Shown piece after piece: positions 25,501 through 33,468 of a DNA stretch of 39,733 nt. Position numbers and translations under genes: made by a program. Source of the DNA: M3 sp964637445. Its GTDB lineage: Bacteria; Bacteroidota; Bacteroidia; Bacteroidales; Muribaculaceae. The notes beneath the pieces are model-generated. The model was not told the origin of the DNA. It ran no database searches and saw nothing but the letters and a program-made list of their open reading frames with translations. Within the stretch, counting starts at the first letter, position 1, and each line of letters opens with the position of its first letter. The stretch is from contig CAZWWS010000021.1 in assembly GCA_964637445.1 (NCBI GenBank), positions 1-39,733 on the forward strand, given 5' to 3'.

Positions 25501-26055
25501 AGCACAAACGAGGATATAGACATAATCCATCTTGCCACCCACGGATTCTACTACGAAGAGAGCGAAAGCGAGAAACAACGCCGAATGCAGATTGCATCAT
25601 CGAAAAACCTCGACATACTGAAAGCCCAAGAGGACTATTCGCTCACTCATTCGGGGTTGATGATGGCCGGTGTCAATATTACTCTGAGCGGAGATTCACT
25701 TCCTGACAATGTCGATGATGGGATACTGACAGCCAACGAAATCTCACAACTCAATTTCAAAGGGCTTGATCTTGTGGTGCTGTCGGCTTGCGACACCGGA
25801 CTGGGCGACATAAGCGGCGAAGGAGTGTTCGGACTGCAACGCGGATTCAAAATGGCAGGAGCGCAATCGCTGTTGATGAGTCTATGGAAAGTGAGCGACA
25901 AAGCAACACAAGAAATGATGACCCTTTTCTACAGCAACATAGCTAACGGCATGACAAAGCACGAAGCACTGAACGACGCTCGACGCAATATCCGCAATAA
26001 ATACTCTGATGCAAGACATTGGGCATCGTTCGTACTCCTCGATGCCATAGACTAA
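22510..26055 (+). CDS. Exported TPR-CHAT protein (caspase-like cysteine peptidase)
   Basis: A 1181-residue protein with a signal peptide (MKRRANILCLMLLMLVSG... STAQ), many TPR-like helical hairpins over ~residues 30-800, and a CHAT domain in the last ~300 residues. CHAT is a clan CD (caspase/separase-like) peptidase fold. Its dyad is intact: His1011 in HLATHGFYYEE and Cys1094 in VVLSACDTGLG, followed by GEGVFGLQRGFKMAGAQSL and SLWKVSD, all standard CHAT signatures. TPRs commonly recruit substrates or partners. Export is notable, since the best known CHAT proteases (for example the TPR-CHAT partner of type III-E CRISPR effectors) act in the cytoplasm. Codons in the TPR half (around 23500-24450) look more AT-rich than in the CHAT half. 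The natural substrate is unknown. It is a single-gene unit, divergent from the TPR/barrel operon. Confidence 0.9.
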   Translation: MKRRANILCLMLLMLVSGAINKSTAQTTEEDIKRYVIQLQIKLDSPDEAGDVSAYADSLYRCYYVDSVKTSLTLEMSCKLRLQCYYLLYDGTKADYEDIYRTLYITRVAKAFHNIYFLVCSNALGDYCEKTGDYKRAAEAYEYNLEAHNTIFNDSPTLDRATIHARLALLYKNKLSDADKFTAHSEAAKSDLSAIYPTGSAEWQTAVDTLLSENAKPTPEELLAQAEEMSRLGRFDEANALFEQYFAIVDSNSEGYLYALSSYINYLVSQEAFDKCPEAFDRILEWIKAHPEIDIIKASSFIGYLTIPTIGVDRVQQLATLLTERHDPDNVGHLALLAHIHVYEGNSDELMRLYPIIVEKADAFYRANNREMFAQCIENLIHFFLAIYDWDNAIKYQTIYVEYLTQMRNPRFAPLVIPSKCLLASFYSMNEDYPKAIEVLEECLNDKNIDEVTRREIMTNIASAEFTIGNFGRAITLAEEVYPQANNVPEQWNLLQIIVTSLISEFDLIDKEERELHQAYLDKLQKYITLAYELTYTNYPEEHLNHIYAHLFKASYFLLSEQTNEMLQEAGTAENLIRANIANIDTRNKLLESLTIFYIETKQYEKALALATEASVDNKTNIDRVFTFATLSDIYLGLGRIEDARQQYLLQAECIKGMIQRNFAVLTDENRGAYWQMYRGQIYNAGRYASGADDNFARTLYDLALYSKGLLLNTSKEFERIIMEYGDENAQTLYRQMSEIRNMAENDPSLSAADREALTRQAEEMELTLMEGNSQFKAYIEEREINWSMVKQAMKPNSAAIEFIHYKDISETECYGAVVVYDGWELPKFIELGDIELVDLDTKEAISLSENIWGKISREMDDVDNVYFSPDALLHVYPIELLPDWELPSQTISDRWNMYRLSSTRELVMNTKKSDTPRKAAIYGGLDYDMKSDELVNDGKQYGAKNCTRASADIKGKVSTLSETKVEANMIGKILTKVSIKAAIYTDKKGTESAFKSSTNEDIDIIHLATHGFYYEESESEKQRRMQIASSKNLDILKAQEDYSLTHSGLMMAGVNITLSGDSLPDNVDDGILTANEISQLNFKGLDLVVLSACDTGLGDISGEGVFGLQRGFKMAGAQSLLMSLWKVSDKATQEMMTLFYSNIANGMTKHEALNDARRNIRNKYSDARHWASFVLLDAID

Positions 26056-26073
26056 CGATAACTAAACTAAAGC

Positions 26074-26117
26074 AATAGTGGGCTCCACTCGATTGAAGTG
26101 CAGCCCACTATTATTTT
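26074..26117 (+). terminator. Bidirectional terminator between CHAT and POT genes
   Basis: AATAGTGGGCT (26074-26084) and AGCCCACTATT (26102-26112) form a perfect 11-bp stem followed by ATTTT. The stem ends 23 bases before the end of the POT transporter gene on the other strand. Confidence 0.8.
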
Positions 26118-26134
26118 GGAAATATCGTAATGGA

Positions 26135-27631
26135 TTATTTGGCGACACGTTCGAGCCACTTGACCATGCAGAACATCGCAGCCATCGAGATGAAGCAAAC
26201 GCCTGCAAATACGCTCCAAGTAGCGGTAAGCGATATGTTTTCGTACATCACCGCACCGAGGAACAAGCATCCGTTGCCTACGGCAGTGGCACCAAGCCAA
26301 CAGCCTTGCATGAGTCCTTGCAAGTGAGCCGGAGCAACTTTTGAAACGAATGACAATCCTAATGGAGAGATGAACAATTCAGCCACAGTGAGGATGAAGT
26401 AAACAGAGAATAGCACTAACGGACGCACACGATCTACGTCGGCAAGCGGAGCATTCTTGATGTCGGCAAACAAAGGCAAATCAAGCGAAGCGACAGCCAT
26501 AACTACATAAGCCAAAGCTGCGATACCCATACCGATACCAATCTTGCGAGGGGTTGAGGGCTCTTTGCCTTTCTTGGCCATGGAGCTAAAAATCCACATA
26601 ACAACCGGAGTGAGGAATACCACGATGAATGGATTGATCGACTGGAATATTTCGGCACTGATGTGTAGAGAGCCTATGCGAAGAAGCGTGTAGTCTTTAG
26701 CAAACATGGTGAGAGTCAAACCATTCTGGTGGAATGAGAACCAGAAGAAAATCACAACGCCAAACACAGCAAAGAGGGCGAGGATGCGTTGCTTGATTTC
26801 TTTTGCGTCTTGACGTATTTCGTCTTTCGACACAGCAGATTCTTTTACTTTGCTCTTTTCAGCGGGATTTGGAAGACGCTTTTTAGCTACCAAGAAAATA
26901 ACCAAAGAGATGAGCATAGCTACGATAGCAGCAGAGAATGCGTAGTGGAATCCGGTGTTGAACGCATTGAGATATTCGTTGGCAAAAGTAGCGAGATCGG
27001 TGACAGGAGTGCCGCCGGAAACTTCTTGTGCGAGTTGAGCAAACTGAGTAGTGTCGACCAACTTACCATCATTGAAGTTGTGGCAAAGCCCGGGTAGATC
27101 GGCATTGTAGGCGAAACCTTGTGCGCGCACGAGAGCATTGCGTACTTGAACAGCGATGAACGGAGCGATACAAGCACCGATGTTGATAAACATATAGAAT
27201 ATTTGGAAACCGGCATCACGACGCGAGCTATACTTCGGGTCGTCGTAAAGCTGGCCAACCACAGCTTGCAAGTTGCCTTTGAAAAGACCATTACCAAAAG
27301 CAATTACCAACAACGCAGCGAGAGCAATGCCGGTAGAGGTAATCAATGACGGGATAGCAAGCAAAGCATATCCGAGTGTCATAATCAACAGACCGGCGAT
27401 GATAGTGGCTTTGTACTTTTTGGTGCGGTCGGCAATAAAACCACCGACGAGAGCCAAGATGTAGATCGCACAATAGAATGTAGAGTAAAGATAACCGGCT
27501 TCTTTACCATCGAGGTTGAATTTTGACATCAAGAACAGAGTCAAAATCGCCATCATGATGTAGAAACCGAAGCGTTCGCCCATGTTGGCAAGCGCAGCAG
27601 GGATTAACCCTTTAGGATGATTTTTAAACAT
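26135..27631 (-). CDS. POT-family proton-coupled oligopeptide transporter
   Basis: A 498-residue inner-membrane transporter of the POT/PTR (MFS) family that imports di- and tripeptides with protons. The start MFKNHPKGLIPAALANMGERFGFYIM contains the family motif E-x-x-E-R-F-x-x-Y in the variant form GERFGFY. About 12-14 hydrophobic helices follow, and FYMFINIGACIAPF matches the second POT signature (FYxxINxG). Length is typical. It is read in the same direction as sufE 148 bases upstream, with a modest stem (TTTGGC/GCCAAA) in between, so it may be a separate unit. With the C10 protease and M28 enzyme in this window it fits a peptide-using lifestyle. Confidence 0.93.
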   Translation of the reverse strand: MFKNHPKGLIPAALANMGERFGFYIMMAILTLFLMSKFNLDGKEAGYLYSTFYCAIYILALVGGFIADRTKKYKATIIAGLLIMTLGYALLAIPSLITSTGIALAALLVIAFGNGLFKGNLQAVVGQLYDDPKYSSRRDAGFQIFYMFINIGACIAPFIAVQVRNALVRAQGFAYNADLPGLCHNFNDGKLVDTTQFAQLAQEVSGGTPVTDLATFANEYLNAFNTGFHYAFSAAIVAMLISLVIFLVAKKRLPNPAEKSKVKESAVSKDEIRQDAKEIKQRILALFAVFGVVIFFWFSFHQNGLTLTMFAKDYTLLRIGSLHISAEIFQSINPFIVVFLTPVVMWIFSSMAKKGKEPSTPRKIGIGMGIAALAYVVMAVASLDLPLFADIKNAPLADVDRVRPLVLFSVYFILTVAELFISPLGLSFVSKVAPAHLQGLMQGCWLGATAVGNGCLFLGAVMYENISLTATWSVFAGVCFISMAAMFCMVKWLERVAK

Positions 27632-27779
27632 AGTAGAATGTATTTAGGGATTATTAATTTCAATGGCAAGAACGAATACGGTTAACGCAATATTCATTCC
27701 AAATGCGAATATACAATCTTTTTTTTGTTATTCGGCAATTTTGGCCTTGAAAAATACCCTAAAAGCCAAACAGCAACTA

Positions 27780-28214
27780 TCAGAGAGCTTCGGAGCGGAG
27801 CTTCGTTTGGAAAGCGAGGGCATAGAGGCGCATTTGCTTCACCATGGCTGTGAGTCCGTTGCTTCGCGTGGGCGAGAGATGTTCGGAGAGTCCTACGCGG
27901 TCGATGAAGTAGAGATCGGAGGCAAGAATATCGTCGGGAGTCTGGTCGTTGAGCACCTTTACAAGCATTGATATGATACCTTTAACGATTATCGCGTCGG
28001 AGTCGGCAGTGAAATGTACTTTACCGTCGATGAGTTCGGCATTAACCCACACCCGACTTTGGCAGCCTTCGATAAGGTGAGCCGGAGTTTTATATTTCTC
28101 ATCGATTGCGGGCAACGCATTGCCGAGATCGATGATATAGGCATATCGATCCATCCAGTCATCGAAGTCGCTGAACTCGTCGATGATTTCGTCTTGTATT
28201 TCGTTGATTGTCAT
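27780..28214 (-). CDS. sufE: SufE-family cysteine desulfurase accessory protein
   Basis: A 144-residue protein that accepts sulfur from the SufS desulfurase for iron-sulfur cluster assembly. The active site is Cys51 in IEGCQSRVW, the same position as in E. coli SufE, and the preceding DWMDRYAYIIDLGNALP is the family's N-terminal pattern. Its ATG overlaps the stop of the M28 gene by four bases (ATGA), so translation is coupled. It is the last gene of the argF'-FNT-M28-sufE operon; sufS and sufBCD are not in the window. Confidence 0.95.
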   Translation of the reverse strand: MTINEIQDEIIDEFSDFDDWMDRYAYIIDLGNALPAIDEKYKTPAHLIEGCQSRVWVNAELIDGKVHFTADSDAIIVKGIISMLVKVLNDQTPDDILASDLYFIDRVGLSEHLSPTRSNGLTAMVKQMRLYALAFQTKLRSEAL

Positions 28215-29200
28215 AAAGTTTCAGTATAAATAGTATTGATAACCGTTTGTCCCACTTCGGTGAGAGAACGGCGGTCGATGATACTCATGTTGTCGTTGAC
28301 AGTGTGCCACGCCGGGTGGAAATTTTGGGTAATAGGGTTGTCACATTCTATGATGTCGATGCATGGAATACCGGCTTGATTGACGTAGTAGTGGTCGTCC
28401 ATGATAGCACCTGAGGCAATATTGCGGAAGCGGTCGGCATAGCCCGAGCGAGCTGCTATCGACCAAACCTTATCGAGAACGGCCGAAGCATATTCGTTGG
28501 AGTAGTATTCGCGATGGAACTTCGCATCTTCGCCCCCTACCATATCGAGCAGAATACCATAAACCGGGCGGTCAGAGATGGAATAAGGCATATTTTCTAC
28601 CCAATATTGAGTACCGAGCGCCCAAGAGTTGCCACCATCGCCCCAGCCTTCGCTATTTCCGGAGTCTTCGGCATCGACAAACAGGATGTCGACACCAATC
28701 TGTGGGGCTTTCAATCCAAGTTGCCGAGCCACTTCGAGAAGCACTCCTACTCCACTTCCGCCATCATTGGCCCCGGGTACCGGCTTATCGCGATTTTCCC
28801 GGGTGTCATTGTCGGCCCAAGGACGAGTGTCCCAGTGAGCAAGGAGGAGTACACGCTTTGAGGCTGATGGGTTGTAGCGCCCCATGATGTTGCATATAGG
28901 ATATAGGTCGCCACGATAGTTTTTGAGCGTAGTGCGTTGCTCAATCACCGAGTCGGCACCGAATTGATGCAACTTGGCGATGAGATATTGTTGGCATTTG
29001 CGGTGTCCCTCGGTGCCCGGAATGCGAGGGCCGCAATCCACTTGAGCTTTGACATAGCTGTAAGCGCTATCGCCATTGAACACCACATCGGTAAGCTTTT
29101 CCGTAGCCGACTCTGCATCAGAAGCCGCCTGCTTTGCCGTACCGCCACACGACACGACGCCAAAACAGAGCAAAGCCAATGCAAAATGGAAGCATTTCAT
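28211..29200 (-). CDS. M28 zinc-peptidase-fold lipoprotein, glutaminyl-peptide cyclotransferase-like
   Basis: A 329-residue lipoprotein (start MKCFHFALALLCFGVVSCGG; lipobox VVSC) with an M28 aminopeptidase fold. Zinc and catalytic residues are in AHWDTRPW, GANDGGSGVGVLLE, VDAEDSG and FHPAWHTVNDN. The sequence around CGPRIPGTEGH and HPAWHT resembles bacterial glutaminyl cyclases, which convert N-terminal Gln to pyroglutamate. In T9SS bacteria such enzymes act on exported proteins that begin with Gln after signal cleavage, and several proteins here do (SAQ|S, PAR|Q). The start at 29200 follows the FNT stop by seven bases; a longer frame to 29221 would overlap it. An aminopeptidase role is the alternative. 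Confidence 0.85.
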   Translation of the reverse strand: MKCFHFALALLCFGVVSCGGTAKQAASDAESATEKLTDVVFNGDSAYSYVKAQVDCGPRIPGTEGHRKCQQYLIAKLHQFGADSVIEQRTTLKNYRGDLYPICNIMGRYNPSASKRVLLLAHWDTRPWADNDTRENRDKPVPGANDGGSGVGVLLEVARQLGLKAPQIGVDILFVDAEDSGNSEGWGDGGNSWALGTQYWVENMPYSISDRPVYGILLDMVGGEDAKFHREYYSNEYASAVLDKVWSIAARSGYADRFRNIASGAIMDDHYYVNQAGIPCIDIIECDNPITQNFHPAWHTVNDNMSIIDRRSLTEVGQTVINTIYTETL

Positions 29201-29207
29201 CTTCAAT

Positions 29208-30014
29208 CTATTTAGAATCATTATTTTTCTGCAAATTTACATATCCGTAGGCACAGCCAACCAGCAACGCTCCCCCGATAATATTGCCTATAGTAGCAGG
29301 AATGAGATTGTCGACAATCATTTGTCCTACCGTCACATCAGCCCCCGCCATCATACCGGTGGGAATGAAGAACATATTGGCAATGGAGTGTTCGTAGCCC
29401 AAAGCGACAAAAGCCATCACGGGAAGCCAACAGCCGGCCATTTTGGAAATGAGATCGGTGCCGGACATTGCCAACCAAACGGCAAGACACACACACCAAT
29501 TGGCGCCAATGCCTTTAAGCAACACAGTGATCCACGTCATCGACACCTTTGCCTCGGCAATGCCTACGATGGCCGACCGATAAGGGTCGGAAGCCGTCAG
29601 CGAGCAACAGTCGACAAGCAGATATGCCACGGCGATAGCTCCGATGAAGTTGCCCAAATATACGAGCGTCCAATTTTTGAGGACAGCGCCGAAGGATATG
29701 CGACGCTGCATACAAGCAGGTATAAGCATCGCATTATTGCCGGTAAACAATTCAGCGCCAAGCACCACAACGAGAATCAATCCGATGGGGAACATACATC
29801 CGCTGAGCAATCTCTGTAGCGATGGATTTTCAGCAGTCAAGCCCGGGAAACCATATCCCACGACGAGCGATAACACACCACCGAGGGCTATATAGGCTCC
29901 GGCAAGCGCCGATAGCACCAACAGATGCTTATATCCGCGTGAGCTGAGAGCCACCTTGTTGAGAGCGACAGCAACGGAGGCTTCGATGACTTCTTTGGGG
30001 GATTTCACTGCCAT
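29208..30014 (-). CDS. Formate/nitrite transporter family channel
   Basis: A 268-residue inner-membrane protein of the FNT family, pentameric channels for formate, nitrite, hydrosulfide or similar small anions. Six hydrophobic segments are visible. Family features include ELFTGNNAML in the second half-helix, KGIGANWCVCLAVWLA, and the pore histidine in GYEHSIANMFFIPTGM. The substrate cannot be told; formate is common in fermenting Bacteroidales. It starts seven bases after argF' ends and ends seven bases before the M28 gene, so it lies inside the operon. Confidence 0.92.
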   Translation of the reverse strand: MAVKSPKEVIEASVAVALNKVALSSRGYKHLLVLSALAGAYIALGGVLSLVVGYGFPGLTAENPSLQRLLSGCMFPIGLILVVVLGAELFTGNNAMLIPACMQRRISFGAVLKNWTLVYLGNFIGAIAVAYLLVDCCSLTASDPYRSAIVGIAEAKVSMTWITVLLKGIGANWCVCLAVWLAMSGTDLISKMAGCWLPVMAFVALGYEHSIANMFFIPTGMMAGADVTVGQMIVDNLIPATIGNIIGGALLVGCAYGYVNLQKNNDSK

Positions 30015-30021
30015 AGACCTA

Positions 30022-30978
30022 CTATTGGAGACCTTCGAGGATGCGTTTAAGAACTACTGTTGCCGAAATCTCACGGTTGGCAGCTTCGGGAATCACAATA
30101 GAGCGCGGCGACTCAATGACATCGTCGGACACAATCATATTGCGACGCACCGGCAAGCAGTGCATGAAATAGGCATTGTTGGTGAGAGCCATCTTTTCGG
30201 TAGTAATGGTCCATGAGCGATCGAGATTTAGCACCTGCCCATAGTGAGGGTCGCGGTAGGCACTCCAGTTTTTGGCATAGACGAAGTCGGCACCTTCCAG
30301 CGCCTTGTCTTGGTCGTATTCCACACGAGCATTACCCACAAAAGCCGGGTCAAGTTCATAGCCTTCGGGGTGAGTAATCACGAAGTCGTAGCCGGCAGCA
30401 TTCATCCACTCGGCAAACGAGTTGGGCACGGCTTGTGGCAACGCCTTGGGGTGAGGCGCCCATGTCATCACCACTTTCGGACGTTCCATGGTCTTGTATT
30501 CCTCTATCGTAATCAAGTCGGCAAACGACTGCAACGGGTGGCGAGTAGCGGCTTCCATCGAGAATACCGGACGCCCCGAATAGCGGATGAACTGATTGAG
30601 AATCTTCTCCTCATAGTCGTCTTGCTTAGACTCGAAGCGAGCGAACGAGCGCACACCTATCACATCGCAATAGCATCCCATCACGGGAATAGCTTCGAGC
30701 AGATGTTCGGGCTTGTCGCCATCCATAATCACACCGCGCTCGGTTTCGAGCTTCCACGCCCCTTGATTTATATCGAGGACTATGACGTTCATCCCGAGGT
30801 TCATTGCCGCTTTCTGAGTACTCAAACGAGTGCGAAGCGACGAGTTGAAGAATATCATGAGCAGGGTCTTGTTTTCGCCCAAATGCTTGTAGGCATAACG
30901 ATTAGCCTTCACTTCGAGGGCTTCTTTGACCGCTTCCCGAATATTGCCAATATCATTGACAGTAATGAAATTTCTCAT
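30022..30978 (-). CDS. argF': N-succinyl-L-ornithine carbamoyltransferase (ArgF')
   Basis: A 318-residue transcarbamylase of the succinylated arginine pathway found in Bacteroidetes: N-succinylornithine plus carbamoyl phosphate gives N-succinylcitrulline. The carbamoyl phosphate loop is NSSLRTRLST; HPLQSFADL and HCLPVRRN follow. Pro90 in DGDKPEHLLEAIP is, as I recall, the residue at the loop that separates succinyl-specific from acetyl-specific enzymes (Glu in the latter). It heads a compact operon with an FNT channel, an M28 lipoprotein and sufE. No strong TAnnTTTG box is seen upstream; TAACTTGC on the minus strand near 31005-31015 is a one-mismatch candidate. Confidence 0.94.
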   Translation of the reverse strand: MRNFITVNDIGNIREAVKEALEVKANRYAYKHLGENKTLLMIFFNSSLRTRLSTQKAAMNLGMNVIVLDINQGAWKLETERGVIMDGDKPEHLLEAIPVMGCYCDVIGVRSFARFESKQDDYEEKILNQFIRYSGRPVFSMEAATRHPLQSFADLITIEEYKTMERPKVVMTWAPHPKALPQAVPNSFAEWMNAAGYDFVITHPEGYELDPAFVGNARVEYDQDKALEGADFVYAKNWSAYRDPHYGQVLNLDRSWTITTEKMALTNNAYFMHCLPVRRNMIVSDDVIESPRSIVIPEAANREISATVVLKRILEGLQ

Positions 30979-31061
30979 CTTATAGATATATATTTGTAGA
31001 TTTCGCCTGCAAGTTAGTCAAAAATCCGCTTATGACAAAATTGGTGACGAAAATAGATTGG

Positions 31062-32576
31062 TTATGATGGTCGAGCCTTGGCGGGTTTCGCCTTGGTAGG
31101 TGCGTTGCGAAGGGTAAAGCGAATCACCAATCCTCCTGTAGGTTGATTGTCGATTTCTATGCTTCCACCGAACGACTCGATGGTGCTTTTGACAATGGGC
31201 AAGCCCAATCCCGTGCCACCATTGCGACGCGAGCGTTCCTTATCGATGCGGAAGAAGCGGTCGAACAAAAGAGGCAGATATTGCTCCTCAACGCCAACGC
31301 CATTGTCCCAAAACTCAAACAGATAAATGCCATCCGAATAGTCCAAGCATCGGATGCCCATCGCTGTGCCACGAGAATAGACCTCTGCGTTGCGCACCAA
31401 GTTCATCACAGCACCATAGAGCAAACCATTGTTGCCCACAACGGCGCAATCTTTCGGAATATCGAACTCAAACGCCATCTCACTATCGCGAAAGATAATG
31501 GAAATCTCGTTTGAAATACCGTAAATCAACGCATAAAAATCGACAGACTCGGTAATAATACTCCCGGCTCCTTCGTCAAGGCGGGTAATCGTAGACAAGT
31601 CGTTGAGCAACGCACAAAGGCGAGTCATCTGCTCGCAAGATCGATTAATAAACAACACGCGCTGGGCCTTCTCCATATCGGGATATTCAGCCATCGTGTC
31701 GAGATAGCCTTTGATAGCACCGACAGGAGTCTTAAGCTCGTGCGACACATCATTGTCCATCTGCCGCTTAATCTTCATCTTATCACCATGAGCAGAGACG
31801 GCTCTCATGTGCTGAGCAACACTATCCTTAATAGCCTTTTTCTTACCACAATAGAGTTCCAAGATACGTCGAGAAATCTCCCCTAATTCGTCGTGCGGAA
31901 ATTCATCGATCACCCTAAACCCGATGTCGTATGTCGCATTTTGTGCAAAGTCGCGCAGCAAGCGGACGCTTTTGCTCAGCAATGAAGTGGTGATATAAGC
32001 GATAATCGTAACGGTGAGCGACATAATGATGATGATAATCCACATTCCGCCACCGGGCGACATAGCCTCAATCACCGGCATAGAGTAAGGCAGCGATGCA
32101 AACACAACCGTCTTGCCATCTTCGCTGCGCTGTGAAGCCACTAAAAATTCGCCTCCGGGCAAAGGCATTCCATCGGCCACTTTCGACCAAATCGAGCGTG
32201 AATGTTCCGAGCCGTCCTCATCGGCCATCTCCACTACCGCTTCAGACGATGCTGACATCATAGGCAGTGTGGCTCCGATGCAATATATCGGGACGCTGTC
32301 TTCGTTGAACACGGTGACGCGCATCCCGTCAAACAATTCTTTGCCATTGTAATACCGCGCGATAAACTGCATGAACACATTCAGATCCATGTCGGTCTCA
32401 TAGGCATCGATGACGCGGTGAGTCACAAGACTCAGCTGCTCTTTAGTGTTGGTGATGCGAAATTGCCGTTCGCGATTGTATTGATAGACCGCAAGGGCAA
32501 TTATCATCGTCCACATGACAAACGTCCAAGGGATAAACAGTCGCCAGCGATAGCTAATATGTTTCTTTAAAGCCAT
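31062..32576 (-). CDS. Sensor histidine kinase of a two-component pair
   Basis: A 504-residue membrane kinase with two membrane helices (LFIPWTFVMWTMIIALAVY and IIIIIMSLTVTIIAYITT) enclosing a ~150-residue periplasmic sensor, a short HAMP-like region, and HisKA with NDVSHELKTPVGAIKGYLD (His279). The ATP domain has NLVRNAEVYS, WDNGVGV, LFDRFFR and GTGLGLPIVKS. The C-terminus is basic (KAKPAKARPS). Its ATG lies 23 bases inside the end of the regulator gene, so the pair is translationally coupled. The sensor domain has no recognised family, so the signal is unknown. PhoR-like architecture, but phosphate sensing is not shown. Confidence 0.93.
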   Translation of the reverse strand: MALKKHISYRWRLFIPWTFVMWTMIIALAVYQYNRERQFRITNTKEQLSLVTHRVIDAYETDMDLNVFMQFIARYYNGKELFDGMRVTVFNEDSVPIYCIGATLPMMSASSEAVVEMADEDGSEHSRSIWSKVADGMPLPGGEFLVASQRSEDGKTVVFASLPYSMPVIEAMSPGGGMWIIIIIMSLTVTIIAYITTSLLSKSVRLLRDFAQNATYDIGFRVIDEFPHDELGEISRRILELYCGKKKAIKDSVAQHMRAVSAHGDKMKIKRQMDNDVSHELKTPVGAIKGYLDTMAEYPDMEKAQRVLFINRSCEQMTRLCALLNDLSTITRLDEGAGSIITESVDFYALIYGISNEISIIFRDSEMAFEFDIPKDCAVVGNNGLLYGAVMNLVRNAEVYSRGTAMGIRCLDYSDGIYLFEFWDNGVGVEEQYLPLLFDRFFRIDKERSRRNGGTGLGLPIVKSTIESFGGSIEIDNQPTGGLVIRFTLRNAPTKAKPAKARPS

Positions 32577-33264
32577 AGCCAAAGCCTAATCGGGTGACTA
32601 TATTGTCGCCGTATTCACACAATTTTTTACGCAGACGAGTGATGTTGGTATCTATGGTACGATTGGTAATCACCACATCGCCCGGCCACACATGCCGTAT
32701 GATTTCATCACGAGTATAGATGCGATTGCGGTGAGTGAGAAAAAACATCAATATCTCGTATTCGGTCTTAGTGAGCTTTATGGGCGCAGCGTTGATATAG
32801 CACACCCTTTCGTTGCGGTCGACACGCATAGTGCGGTAGGTAATATCGGGCTCACACAGAGCTTGCGAACGATTATAAGCCAACTGTTCGGAGATGTGGC
32901 TACGACGCAACACGGCACGCACACGAGCCAAGGCTTCGCCAATGGCAAAAGGCTTTCGGATATAATCGTCGCCACCGATATTAAGCCCCATCACAGTGTC
33001 TTCCTCGCCATCCAATGCCGAGCAAAATATGATAGGCGTGTTTTGGGTCGACGGATTATTTTTCAACCGTTTGGCAAAATCAAAACCGCTGATGTTGTCC
33101 ATCATAATGTCGAGGATAAACATCGAATATGCCGACAAGTCGAGCTGCAAAGCCTCTGTGCCGCTCAAAGCATAGTCCACCTTATAACCGTCTTTCTCAA
33201 GGTTAAATTTCAAGATTTCGCACATCGGCTCTTCGTCGTCTACTATCAATATTTTAATTCTCAT
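32554..33264 (-). CDS. OmpR/PhoB-family response regulator
   Basis: A 236-residue DNA-binding regulator. The receiver domain has the acidic pair Asp9-Asp10, phospho-acceptor Asp52 (MFILDIMMD) and the conserved lysine in DYIRKPF. The C-terminal winged helix has LTKTEYEILMFFLTHRNRIYTRDEI and TIDTNITRLRKKL, the OmpR pattern. The start is the ATG at 33264; an in-frame TTG six bases upstream is unlikely. A perfect tandem of two 11-base units lies 26 bases upstream and is the spacing expected for OmpR-type dimers, so autoregulation is likely. It is the first gene of the pair. Confidence 0.94.
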   Translation of the reverse strand: MRIKILIVDDEEPMCEILKFNLEKDGYKVDYALSGTEALQLDLSAYSMFILDIMMDNISGFDFAKRLKNNPSTQNTPIIFCSALDGEEDTVMGLNIGGDDYIRKPFAIGEALARVRAVLRRSHISEQLAYNRSQALCEPDITYRTMRVDRNERVCYINAAPIKLTKTEYEILMFFLTHRNRIYTRDEIIRHVWPGDVVITNRTIDTNITRLRKKLCEYGDNIVTRLGFGYGFKETY

Positions 33265-33289
33265 GGTCAAAAAATTTTTTTCGACGACT

Positions 33290-33311
33290 AAGTTACAAAG
33301 AAGTTACAAAG
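33290..33311 (-). promoter_or_regulatory. Tandem 11-bp direct repeat, probable response-regulator operator
   Basis: AAGTTACAAAG occurs twice head to tail with no gap (33290-33300 and 33301-33311); on the regulator's strand the unit is CTTTGTAACTT. OmpR/PhoB proteins bind direct repeats with an 11-base period, so this suits a dimer of the regulator encoded just downstream. The CTTTG within each unit also resembles part of a -7 element, so promoter and operator may overlap. Confidence 0.6.
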
Positions 33312-33387
33312 GTGCGACATTTTTAGGGTTAAATTCAGTTAAAACGCGAACAATTCCATGTGGCGGATGTTCTAAAGGCATAATTAC

Positions 33388-33468
33388 TATATTTGCACTG
33401 TGTTTTTCATGGTATTAGATTTAAGGTTAAGGAAAATGTCGGTTGTCGGGAGACAGCCGATATTTTTG
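33388..33468 (+). promoter_or_regulatory. Orphan plus-strand promoter box followed by a hairpin
   Basis: TATATTTG at 33388-33395 matches the -7 box but no plus-strand gene follows. The stem TCGGTTGTC (33439-33447) pairs with GACAGCCGA (33452-33460), with one G-U pair, and TATTTTTG follows. A ~65-base transcript is possible. The hairpin also lies just past the apbE stop on the minus strand and is most simply its terminator. Confidence 0.4.

Noticed and set aside
25534..25800. A type III-E (Craspase-like) CRISPR link for the TPR-CHAT protein
   Set aside because: The protein has a signal peptide, and no Cas7-11, Csx30/31 or CRISPR array occurs in the window.
30244..30999. Open frame (251 codons) on the plus strand opposite argF'
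   Set aside because: It is antisense to a highly conserved enzyme gene and has no family features.
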